Of a DNA stretch of 6,031 bases, positions 1-6,031 are shown piece after piece (the first letter of the stretch is position 1; each line of letters begins with the position of its first letter). The notes beneath the pieces were generated by a model. That model worked only from the letters and a program-made list of their open reading frames with translations, made no database searches and had not been told where the DNA came from. Source of the stretch: Fibrobacter succinogenes (lineage in GTDB: Bacteria > Fibrobacterota > Fibrobacteria > Fibrobacterales > CADBQJ01); the NCBI GenBank assembly GCA_902796785.1, contig CADBQJ010000230.1, positions 1 through 6,031 on the forward strand. Reading direction: 5' to 3'. Both the position numbers and the translations under genes were made by a program.

Positions 1-54
1 CCGAAGCTCTACCAGGGAAATTCCTGAGGCGTCGTCCGTCGCCGGGTCCCGGAA
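1..54. other. Intergenic DNA downstream of the M6-like gene
   Basis: This short stretch follows the TGA stop of the M6-like gene on the minus strand. I see no start codon with a ribosome binding site. There are only short GC-rich inverted repeats (for example CCGG/CCGG with a 3-base loop around positions 43-53) and no convincing T-tract. Any terminator or next gene would lie to the left of the window. Confidence 0.5.
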
Positions 55-3000
55 TCACCGGATCACGGCCGCGCGCGTCCACTTGGTCGCGCGCTTTCCG
101 TTTTTGAACTTCACGTCCAGGCGCAGGGAGTAGACATCGGTCCCGAGCGCCGAGAAGTCGACGCCGTGGATCCGGTTGATCCCCTTGCGCAGGTCCTCCC
201 AGGTTTCGTCGAAGACGACCGCTCCGGCGACGTCGAGGACGCGCACGCGGGCCGAGGCCGCCTCGTCGCCCAGCTCGACGCGCAGGCTGCCGCGCGGCGT
301 CTTGAGCGGGGAGGGGAAGAGGCGGAAGGAGAGGATCTTCGCCTCGGCCGGGGAGGGGGTTCCGGAGAGGGCCGCGGCGTCGAACCGGCACGTGCGGGCC
401 CCGCCGCCGCAGACGCCCGTCCAGGAGTTGGCGTTCGCCCTGCCCTTCGGGAGGCTCCAGCCGTAGAGGCGGTCGTAGCCCAGCCCGTAGATCTCCAGGC
501 CGGAGAGGCTGTCGGCCTGGCCGGCCTCGAGGCGGATCCAGGGATGGCGGAGCGAGTCGTCGATGGAGAGCGAGCCGATCGCGAGCGGCCAGTCGCCCTG
601 GCGCCGGAGAGCGCCGCCGGAGAGCGCGACGGGGGCGGCCCCGATGGACTGCGAGACGGGCCTGCCGTCCTTCCCGACGGCGTAGAGCAGCCCCGCGGGG
701 GTGGCCGAGAGCAGCTCGGGCGCGCCGTCGCCGGTGACGTCGGCGAAGAGCGGCGAGGAGTGGATGTCGCCGGGGACGAAGGGAGCGGCCAGGAGGTGTC
801 CTTCGAGGAGCGGGGAGTTGTAGCGGAAGGGGAAGCCGTCGAGGGGCTCGTTGTTCGCGTCGACGGCGAAGAGGGCGTTGTGGCCGACGAAGGCGACGTC
901 GGGCCGGCCGTCGCCGTCGAGGTCGCCGACCGCGGGGTCGGTCAGGTCGTGGTAGAGGATCTTCCCGGGCGCGGCGACGGTCCCCTCGCGGCCGCGCGGG
1001 TAGCGGCGGAGCGGCGAGAGGAGCCTGCCGTCGGCGAGGCCGACGAAGGCGGCATCGCCGTGGGAGCCGAGGAGGAAGGCGTCGTCGACGCCGTCGGCGT
1101 CGAAGTCGGAGACGACCAGGCGCCAGAACTGCGCGGGCTTCCCGGAGCCGGCGGGGACGATCGGCGCGACGAGGAGTTCGGTCTTTTCGTCGAGGAGCGC
1201 CGCGACCGAGCCGCCGTCGCCGACGGCGAGCGGGGCGGGCCGGTTCCGCTCGCCGCAGTGCGGCGCGGCGGCGAGGGCCTGCGCTGAGAAGCCCGAGGGC
1301 CAGCGCCACCCGCGGACGGACGCGCCGTCGGGGGCGACGCGCCAGAGCGAGTCGGCCGAGGCGACCCAGACGGCGCCGTCGAAGACCATCGGCCCGAAGG
1401 TCGCGGAGGTCGGGACGTCGACGGTCGTCCAGAGCGAGTCGCCCGGGGAGGCCGGGGAGCGGAGCGCGGAGAGGCGCAGCGCGCCGCGCTTCCCGGAGCG
1501 GTGCAGCGAGAAGACCCCGCCGTCGGCGGAGGTCGCGAGCGAAACGCCGCCGGCGGGCGGCAGCCCGAGCGAGTGGACCGGGAGCGCGGCGGAGTCGCCG
1601 AGCGCGCGGTCGTCGACGAGCATCGTGACCGAATCGTAGCCCGCGCGGACCGCCACGGAGTCGGCGACGCCGACCAGCGCCTCGCCGCGCGCGTCGAAGA
1701 GCTGCACGTGGCCCCGGTCGCCCAGCGCGACCAGCGCCTTCTCCGCGGCGGACGCGGGGGCGGGGACGAGCGCCAGGGCGCGGGGCGCCGAGTTCGGGGG
1801 GACCTCGACGGGGAACTTCCCGGAGCGGGGGCGCGCGCCGCGCCAGTCGACCGTCACCTCGATCTCGTTCGCGCCGAAGTTGAGCAGCGAGTCGCCCGAG
1901 AAGGCGCTGGCCGTCTTCTCGCGCCGCGCGTTTTCGGGGATGGCCGCCGAGACGACGATGTGCGTCTTCCCGTTGTTCGAGCTGCCGGTGCCGGCGTAGC
2001 CGTAGGGGACGACGGCCAGCGCGGTGTCGCGCTTCCCCGTGCGCGCGTTCCACGAGACGTGCGGGAGGAGGTCCGAGCCCGAGCCGTAGTCGTAGGCGGC
2101 CTGCCCGTAGGAGTCGGTGAACTCGCGCCCGATGGAGAGCGAGCCGTCGGCCTCGAGCAGCTGCACGCCGAGGTACTTGTCGCCCAGGCCGCCCTCCTGC
2201 GTGGCGTTCACGTAGCCGTAGCGGAGCACGCGGTCGACGTACCAGTCGTTCACCTTCCAGACCGCGATCCCCGAGGCGGGAAGCGCGGCGTCGTAGGAGG
2301 AGGCGGAGAGGAGGACGCCCGAGGCCTTGGCCGAGTTCTTCTTGCAGTTCCGCCCCCAGGCGTCGCAGAGCGAGTCGAGGAAGATCCTGTCGAGGCTGTC
2401 GGCGGGGACGGTCCGGGAGACGCGGTCGGTGACGACGGTCACGCGCCCCTTCGCGTCGGCGCTGCGCTGGCGGTTCTCGATCAGCAGGTATTCGCCGCCG
2501 GAGAGCGGCACCTTCAGGACGCGGATTCCGCCGGGAGTCGTGTCGGAGACGGCGCGCAGGCGGTAGGTCGCGCTCGTCCCGTCGGAGTCGGGGACCGCGG
2601 TCGTCGCCTCGTCCCAGCCCAGGACCGTGCGGGCCCACGGGTCGGGGTAGACCGGCAGGAAGCCGTGCGCCGCGCTGTAGCCCGCGAAGTCGAGCATGTC
2701 GAACCAGCCGACGCGGGAGATCCCCTTCGTGGCGTCGTAGGTCATCGGGAGGCCGATCGCGCGGGCCACCTGGTGGACCATCTCGCCCTGGATGCCCCAG
2801 TTGACGCCGTCCTGCGAGGCGGTCTCGCTGACCACCATCACGCCCGCGACGGTGTCGACCGCCTTTCCGGCGAGGACCACGCCGAGCGTGTCGCCCGCGG
2901 CCTCCTCGTCGTCGCGCAGCCAGGAGAAGGAGCCGCGGTCGATCCAGGCGTCGGAGAAGTCGCCGGGCGTGTCGGCGTAGCGCGTGCCGAGCGAGCCGCC

Positions 3001-3630
3001 GTCGATCAGGCGCGAGGCCCCGGCGTGGACGATCATGAAGAGGCGGTGGGTGCGCCCGCCCGAGGGGAGCGGCTCGTCGAAGGGGGAGTTCTTCGCCGCC
3101 GCGGCCGCGCGGATCGCGTCGCGCGCGAAGCGCAGGTAGTCCACGGCGCGCGAGCTGTCGAACTGCGCGGTCTTCTCGTCGCTCCGCCGCGTGGTGCGGT
3201 TGTAGTCGATCATCGCCTTTTCCAGGCGGTAGGCCGAGCCGTCCGCGGGGAAGACCTTGGCGCGCACGGCCAGCTTGCCGCGGCTCACGGTCGAGAACCA
3301 GTGCGAGACGAACTGGAACTGCTTCTCCCAGTAGGCGTTGGTGCGGCGCGCCCCCTGCGGGTCGAGCGAGTAGTTCCCGCGCGAGGTGTCGGCGTCGGAG
3401 TCGAAGACGCCGCGGCCGGTGGTGAGGGAGTTGTCGGGGTCCTCGAAGGCGAACTCCACCTTGAAGGCGTAGATCTCCACGGTGTCGGCGGGGGAGGAGG
3501 GGAGCCGGCGGGCGGCCGAGGCGAGCGGCGCGGCGGACGCGTGGAACGCCCCCGCGGCGGCGAGCGCGAGGCAGAGGAGGGCGCGGCGCCCGAGGGCCGG
3601 AAGGGGCCGGAATCCGCGTTGTTCGCCCAT
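55..3630 (-). CDS. Secreted M6-like pseudo-metalloprotease with FG-GAP repeats and T9SS-like C-terminal domain
   Basis: The 1191-residue protein starts with a Sec signal peptide: basic n-region to R16, hydrophobic stretch about 17-30, likely cleavage after A-S-A near residue 33. Residues about 50-345 look like an M6 (immune inhibitor A-type) peptidase fold, with the SRGKL segment at 116-120, VHAG at 201-204, then the zinc-motif region and a WFDML block at 309-313. Two motifs usual in M6 proteins follow: YLLIENRQR (381-389) and a GIAVWKVND block (454-462) ahead of LLEADG (491-496). The active-site motif is broken. Where M6 peptidases have HExxHxxGxPD, this reads H286-Q287-V-A-R290-A-I-G-L-P-M296, so the catalytic Glu, second His and Asp are lost and proteolysis is unlikely. 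Residues about 615-1000 resemble a propeller with FG-GAP/VCBS-like calcium loops at 842-850 (DFDADGVDD), 903-911 (DLDGDGRPD) and 964-972 (DVTGDGAPE). Residues about 1099-1191 form a FlgD/T9SS type A-like beta module (FPSP, VLDVAG, then LGTDVYSLRL). The ATG is supported by GGAG five bases upstream (3636-3639) and an in-frame stop at 3658-3660. The fold assignment is good. The function is unknown; surface binding or scaffolding is a guess. Confidence 0.88.
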   Translation of the reverse strand: MGEQRGFRPLPALGRRALLCLALAAAGAFHASAAPLASAARRLPSSPADTVEIYAFKVEFAFEDPDNSLTTGRGVFDSDADTSRGNYSLDPQGARRTNAYWEKQFQFVSHWFSTVSRGKLAVRAKVFPADGSAYRLEKAMIDYNRTTRRSDEKTAQFDSSRAVDYLRFARDAIRAAAAAKNSPFDEPLPSGGRTHRLFMIVHAGASRLIDGGSLGTRYADTPGDFSDAWIDRGSFSWLRDDEEAAGDTLGVVLAGKAVDTVAGVMVVSETASQDGVNWGIQGEMVHQVARAIGLPMTYDATKGISRVGWFDMLDFAGYSAAHGFLPVYPDPWARTVLGWDEATTAVPDSDGTSATYRLRAVSDTTPGGIRVLKVPLSGGEYLLIENRQRSADAKGRVTVVTDRVSRTVPADSLDRIFLDSLCDAWGRNCKKNSAKASGVLLSASSYDAALPASGIAVWKVNDWYVDRVLRYGYVNATQEGGLGDKYLGVQLLEADGSLSIGREFTDSYGQAAYDYGSGSDLLPHVSWNARTGKRDTALAVVPYGYAGTGSSNNGKTHIVVSAAIPENARREKTASAFSGDSLLNFGANEIEVTVDWRGARPRSGKFPVEVPPNSAPRALALVPAPASAAEKALVALGDRGHVQLFDARGEALVGVADSVAVRAGYDSVTMLVDDRALGDSAALPVHSLGLPPAGGVSLATSADGGVFSLHRSGKRGALRLSALRSPASPGDSLWTTVDVPTSATFGPMVFDGAVWVASADSLWRVAPDGASVRGWRWPSGFSAQALAAAPHCGERNRPAPLAVGDGGSVAALLDEKTELLVAPIVPAGSGKPAQFWRLVVSDFDADGVDDAFLLGSHGDAAFVGLADGRLLSPLRRYPRGREGTVAAPGKILYHDLTDPAVGDLDGDGRPDVAFVGHNALFAVDANNEPLDGFPFRYNSPLLEGHLLAAPFVPGDIHSSPLFADVTGDGAPELLSATPAGLLYAVGKDGRPVSQSIGAAPVALSGGALRRQGDWPLAIGSLSIDDSLRHPWIRLEAGQADSLSGLEIYGLGYDRLYGWSLPKGRANANSWTGVCGGGARTCRFDAAALSGTPSPAEAKILSFRLFPSPLKTPRGSLRVELGDEAASARVRVLDVAGAVVFDETWEDLRKGINRIHGVDFSALGTDVYSLRLDVKFKNGKRATKWTRAAVIR
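58..336 (-). other. C-terminal sorting-like domain (T9SS type A / FlgD Ig-like)
   Basis: The last 93 residues of the M6-like protein follow the pattern of type IX secretion C-terminal domains. A Pro-rich start (RLFPSPLK, 1103-1110) is followed by a strand ending in VRVLDVAGAVV (1129-1139), a K-G-x-N turn (1149-1152), then D-F-S-A-L-G-T-D-V-Y-S-L-R-L (1158-1171) and a basic tail. In FCB bacteria such domains direct export across the outer membrane and surface attachment or release. The match is by pattern only. A non-sorting FlgD-type Ig module is the alternative. Confidence 0.55.
2743..2775 (-). other. Degenerate zinc-protease motif (HExxHxxGxPD to HQxxRxxGxPM)
   Basis: These codons encode residues 286-296 of the M6-like protein. 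The flanks match the family well: GEMV before, GLP retained, YD at 298-299 after, and a W-F-D-M-L block at 309-313. Three functional positions differ: Glu to Gln at 287 (CAG), second His to Arg at 290 (CGC), and Asp to Met at 296 (ATG). I checked the codons against the bases. The reading frame is intact, so this is substitution inside a maintained gene and not decay by frameshift. Confidence 0.8.
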
Positions 3631-3660
3631 GGGTTCTCCGTCCGAGGTGATCGGCCCCTA

Positions 3661-3666
3661 AAGATA
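3661..3666 (-). promoter_or_regulatory. Possible -10 element for the M6-like gene
   Basis: Read on the minus strand this is TATCTT, within TATCTTTA, 30 bases upstream of the ATG at 3630. It is the most AT-rich spot in an otherwise very GC-rich gap. It fits a sigma-70 -10 loosely, and also the TAnnTTTG type of the Bacteroidota except for its last base. No good -35 (TTGACA or TTTG) lies at the right distance, so this is a weak call from position and composition. Confidence 0.25.
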
Positions 3667-3704
3667 CCAAACGGGGCGCCGGAGGCCCCTCCGCGGCCCA
3701 AGCG

Positions 3705-3734
3705 GAACGCCGGGACCGTCCGGCCCCGGCGTTC
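3705..3734 (-). terminator. Perfect 10-bp hairpin after the lipoprotein esterase, likely terminator
   Basis: The arms GAACGCCGGG (3705-3714) and CCCGGCGTTC (3725-3734) are perfect inverted repeats with a 10-base loop. The hairpin starts 29 bases past the TAG stop of the esterase gene. Eight of the ten stem pairs are G-C or C-G at its core, so it should be very stable in RNA. No U-run follows on the minus strand (CGCTTGG comes next), so an intrinsic terminator is not certain. It could instead protect the 3' end of the message or act as an attenuator before the M6-like gene. Confidence 0.5.
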
Positions 3735-3763
3735 GTCTTCCCCCGGCAGCGAAAATCGAAGCG

Positions 3764-5209
3764 CTATTGCCAGCCCATCTTCTCCCTGACGATGGCGGAG
3801 ACCTTCGTGGCGAGAATCTGGTGACCGCCCGCGGAGGGGTGGGTGCGGTCGCCGTTGAAGTCGACGTTGCCGTCGGCCAGCCAGGAGTCGACGTTGGAGT
3901 AGGTGGGACGGGGATTGATCGCGAAGACGCGGTCGTCGCCTTCGGAGTTCAGTTCGGCCACCAGCTCTTCCAGGTTGCGGTTGGCGGTGTCCCACTTGTG
4001 GTGGGGCGTCCATTCGTCGGGCAGCACGATGCCGTGGAGGAAGATGGTGGTCCGTTCGCTGGGATAGTGCGGACGGACGACGTTCTTGATGAAGTCCTTG
4101 TATTTCGCCTTGAAGAGGGCGTTGAACTGCGCCAGGTCCGAAGGATCGGGGTTGATGTAGTCGTTGGTGCCGATGGCGTAGATGGCCACGTCGGGAACCA
4201 CGGACCAGTCCCACGGAACGCGGTTCCCGGAGGAGTTGTACTGCCAGTTGTGGGGCGCGACGCCCGACCAGGTGGGGAAGTGCATCCACTGGTATTCGTC
4301 GTACATCGTGGCGATGTGGTCGCTGTTGGGCTCCTGGGTGCCCGTTCCGTTGAGGTTGATGTACATCCCCTGTCCGGAGTGGGCCACGACCGACCATTCG
4401 GCGCCGAGCTTCATCGCCGTCTGCACGCACCAGGCGGTGATGGTGTTGTTCGTCTCCAGCGAATTCGTCGGGGCGTCCGCGGCGAAGCCGGCGGTGATGG
4501 AGTTGCCCATGCATTCGATCATGCGCGAGCTGGGCGCGTTGGGGACGACGATGGTCCCGCCCTCGACGACGAAGCCCTGGACGGAGAACATCCCGAACGA
4601 GCCCTCGCTGCGGCGGTAGAAGGTCAGTTCGTGCTCGCCCGCGGGCAGGCCGGAGAAGAGCGGAACGGTCGCGGACGCGGATTCGTCGACGTCGAGCTTG
4701 ACCAGTTCGCCGCCGTCGATCTGCTTGAGGTATCCCTGTTCCGAGTTGGTGGTCATCTTGATGGAGATGCCCGTGCCGTTGAACTTCAGACGGATGTGGG
4801 CACCGCTCCAGCTGGCCGTGGGGCTTTCGGGAACGGTGGCGCGGTCCCAGCGGCCGAAGTAGAGCACGCAGGGGTCGTTCGCCGGGATTTCGGAGCCCGT
4901 GGCGACGCAGGTCGGGGCGACCCAGTCGGCCTTCGGGGGGACGTCCCCCTGCTCGTAGGAGACTCCGCCGCCGCCGGCCGCGCTGGAGGTCCCGATGGCC
5001 GAGGAGGTGCCGCCGGTTCCGGGATCGCCCGGATTGTACGGATCGCCGCCCGCGGAGGAGAAGCCGGGATCGCCGGAGCCGTTCGCCGAGGAGAGCCCCG
5101 GGTCGGCCGGACCGGAGGAGGTGGAACTGTCGCCGCAGGCCAGCAGGGCGCCCATCGCCAGGAACGACGCGGCCGCGAGCGGGAGAAGCGAGGGTTTGAA
5201 GCTCTTCAT
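3764..5209 (-). CDS. CE2-family acetyl esterase, SGNH-type lipoprotein
   Basis: This 481-residue protein probably removes acetyl groups from plant polysaccharides such as xylan or mannan, outside the inner membrane. It begins with a lipoprotein signal: basic start, hydrophobic stretch, lipobox LLAC with the lipidated Cys at 25. A Gly/Ser/Pro/Asp-rich linker runs from about 26 to 85. Residues about 115-222 match the N-terminal jelly roll of CE2 esterases (YFGRWD at 117-122, WSGAHIRLKFNGTG at 134-147, YRRSEG at 198-203). The SGNH hydrolase domain spans about 228-480: GNS with nucleophile S237, SGQG at 278-281, GTND at 347-350, and DRTH at 454-457 with catalytic His 457. All catalytic blocks are present. 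The first block is GNS where GDS is the common form. The ATG has GGGG seven bases upstream (5217-5220). It lies 24 bases after the upstream paralogue, so co-transcription is likely. Substrate is inferred from family; specificity cannot be read from sequence. Confidence 0.9.
   Translation of the reverse strand: MKSFKPSLLPLAAASFLAMGALLACGDSSTSSGPADPGLSSANGSGDPGFSSAGGDPYNPGDPGTGGTSSAIGTSSAAGGGGVSYEQGDVPPKADWVAPTCVATGSEIPANDPCVLYFGRWDRATVPESPTASWSGAHIRLKFNGTGISIKMTTNSEQGYLKQIDGGELVKLDVDESASATVPLFSGLPAGEHELTFYRRSEGSFGMFSVQGFVVEGGTIVVPNAPSSRMIECMGNSITAGFAADAPTNSLETNNTITAWCVQTAMKLGAEWSVVAHSGQGMYINLNGTGTQEPNSDHIATMYDEYQWMHFPTWSGVAPHNWQYNSSGNRVPWDWSVVPDVAIYAIGTNDYINPDPSDLAQFNALFKAKYKDFIKNVVRPHYPSERTTIFLHGIVLPDEWTPHHKWDTANRNLEELVAELNSEGDDRVFAINPRPTYSNVDSWLADGNVDFNGDRTHPSAGGHQILATKVSAIVREKMGWQ
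4955..5134 (-). repeat. Low-complexity Gly/Ser/Pro linker with DPG-SSA repeats
   Basis: This encodes residues about 26-85 of the lipoprotein esterase, between the lipidated Cys and the jelly roll. Units such as DPGLSSA (37-43... of the form DPG-x-SSA) and DPGFSSA recur, followed by GDP and GTSSA units. At the DNA level the 11-mer CCGGGATCGCC occurs at both 5019-5029 and 5064-5074. It is probably a flexible tether holding the catalytic part away from the membrane, and a site where length can vary by slippage. Confidence 0.7.
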
Positions 5210-5233
5210 GTCGATGCCCCGGACGTCGAAATC

Positions 5234-6031
5234 CTACCAGCCCATCTTTTCCCTGACGATGGCGGAGACGTTGTTCGCGATGATCTGGTGGCCCGCCGCC
5301 GTGGGGTGGGTCCAGTCGCCGCTGAAGTCGGAGGCCTTCGTCAGCCATCCCGCCGGGTCGATGAAGAAGATCCGGTCGTCGCCCGCGGCGGTCCGCTCGG
5401 CCACCAGCTGGCGCAGGGTGTTGTTGCCGAGCGTGTAGGACTGCATGGCGTCGTCGTTCAGGATCGTCCCGTGGACGAAGATGGTCGTGCGGTTCTTCGG
5501 GTACTTGCTCCGCACGAAGTTCAGGAAGTCGGCGTACTTGGCCTTGAACGCGGCGAGGTATTCGTCCACCGCCTGCTGCTTCGCGGCCGCGTCGGTCATC
5601 AGCCCCACGGTGGAGTTCTGCGAGATGTTGATGAAGTCGTTGGTGCCGATGGCGAAGATCGCGACGTCGGGGACGTCCCGGAAGTGCCACTGCTCGCGCG
5701 CGGAGGCGGCGTTGTAGGACCAGTCGTGCGGCGGGACGATCGACCAGGCGGGGTAGTGCGTCCACTGGTATTCGTCGTACATCGTGATGATGTGGCCGTA
5801 TTCGGTCTGGCCGGCGTAGCCGCCGAACTGGTCGAGGTTCTTGTACATCCCCTGGCCGGAGTGGGCGACCACGGACCAGTCGGCGCCGAGCTTGAGCGCG
5901 GTCTGCACGCACCAGGCGGTGAGCGTGTTGTCGTGCGCGTACTCGCTGCCCACGCCGTCGGCGCCCAGGCCGGCGGTGATGGAGTTGCCCATGCACTCGA
6001 TCGTCCGCGCGCTCGGCGCGTTCGGGACGGC
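5234..6031 (-). CDS. CE2-type SGNH esterase, 5' end cut by the window edge
   Basis: The frame is open from the TAG stop at 5234 to the window edge, giving the last 265 residues. What is visible is the SGNH hydrolase domain of a polysaccharide acetyl esterase. GNS with the nucleophile Ser is at 5981-5983, SGQG follows, GTND is at 5636-5647, and DWTH with the catalytic His is at 5306-5317. The Met at 5990-5992 is not the start: the codons before it read AVPNAPSARTIEC, matching VVPNAPSSRMIEC just before the same domain in the downstream esterase. The missing part therefore probably includes a CE2 jelly roll and a signal peptide. Close similarity to the neighbour runs to the very end (VSAIVREKMGW in both). 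Compared with the neighbour it has an extra segment of roughly 12 residues after GTND, rich in Ala and Gln. It lies 24 bases upstream of the next esterase, so one operon is likely. Whether it too is a lipoprotein cannot be seen. Confidence 0.88.
   Translation of the reverse strand, partial: AVPNAPSARTIECMGNSITAGLGADGVGSEYAHDNTLTAWCVQTALKLGADWSVVAHSGQGMYKNLDQFGGYAGQTEYGHIITMYDEYQWTHYPAWSIVPPHDWSYNAASAREQWHFRDVPDVAIFAIGTNDFINISQNSTVGLMTDAAAKQQAVDEYLAAFKAKYADFLNFVRSKYPKNRTTIFVHGTILNDDAMQSYTLGNNTLRQLVAERTAAGDDRIFFIDPAGWLTKASDFSGDWTHPTAAGHQIIANNVSAIVREKMGW

Larger units (their letters stand above)
3764..6031 (-). repeat. Tandem duplication of the esterase domain
   Basis: The 3764-4540 and 5234-6031 segments encode paralogous SGNH domains in direct orientation. 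Identical DNA includes 26 bases at 4285-4310 and 5761-5786 and 22 bases at 4419-4440 and 5901-5922, and the 3' ends are nearly identical. The longest identities fall in conserved protein blocks, while the loops between them have insertions and deletions. That points to duplication followed by divergence with the core kept. Confidence 0.8.

Noticed and set aside
43..53. CCGGGACCCGG read as a terminator for the M6-like gene
   Set aside because: The stem is only four pairs with a three-base loop, there is no T-run after it, and such repeats are expected by chance at this GC content.
166..1287. A 373-codon open frame on the plus strand
   Set aside because: It is antisense to the FG-GAP part of the M6-like gene, rich in Glu, Gly, Val and Arg, with no recognisable family.
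3571..3573. Cys 20 of the M6-like protein as a lipobox cysteine
   Set aside because: The residues before it (RRALLC) put the Cys at the start of the hydrophobic stretch, not its end, so a type I signal peptide with cleavage near residue 33 fits better.
1501..3789. A 762-codon open frame on the plus strand, antisense to the M6-like gene
   Set aside because: Its translation is a Val/Gly/Arg/Glu/Asp-rich composition with no domain or signal peptide. It is what a very GC-rich third codon position on the other strand produces, and the opposite strand carries recognisable protein motifs.
4499..4507. GNS taken as loss of the esterase active site
   Set aside because: The nucleophile is the Ser, which is present, and the SGQG, GTND and Asp-x-x-His blocks are intact in both copies.
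5990..5992. Met codon as the start of the right-hand esterase
   Set aside because: It lies inside the catalytic block I (MGNSITAG). The codons upstream match the homologous interior of the neighbouring esterase, so the gene begins outside the window.
3285..5996. A 903-codon open frame on the minus strand spanning both esterases and the start of the M6-like gene
   Set aside because: It is out of frame with the true genes, rich in Arg, His and Pro, and crosses the intergenic hairpin and both gene boundaries. It is a high-GC shadow.

Overview
The window holds three genes, all on the minus strand, with almost no spare DNA. In transcription order they are: the 3' part of a CE2-type SGNH carbohydrate esterase cut by the right window edge (5234-6031); a complete lipoprotein CE2-type esterase (3764-5209) 24 bases downstream of it; and, after a 133-base gap, a 1191-residue secreted protein (55-3630). 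That protein combines an M6 (immune inhibitor A-like) metalloprotease fold, FG-GAP/VCBS-like calcium-loop repeats and a C-terminal module resembling a type IX secretion sorting domain. Positions 1-54 are downstream of this last gene and show no gene.

Organism: the DNA is GC-rich (about 57-78% in the lines I counted). The lipobox followed by a Gly/Ser/Pro linker, the CE2 esterases, and the M6-like protein with FG-GAP repeats and a T9SS-like tail together suggest a polysaccharide-degrading member of the Fibrobacterota or a related FCB-group lineage. This is inference from protein style. There is no rRNA or other phylogenetic marker here.

How the genes may work together: the two esterases are clear tandem paralogues, alignable almost end to end over the shared part and with runs of identical DNA. 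They are close enough to be co-transcribed. Both keep the SGNH catalytic blocks, so both are probably active extracytoplasmic deacetylases acting on acetylated plant polysaccharide. The third gene is separated by a strong perfect hairpin and has its own Shine-Dalgarno, so it may be transcribed separately.

The most notable point is in that third gene. The M6 fold is recognisable from several family motifs, but the zinc-binding and catalytic motif HExxHxxGxPD reads HQVARAIGLPM. The catalytic Glu, the second His and the Asp are all replaced. It is predicted to be a secreted pseudoprotease, possibly reused as a binding or scaffold domain. I see no CRISPR array, tRNA, rRNA, insertion sequence or phage gene.
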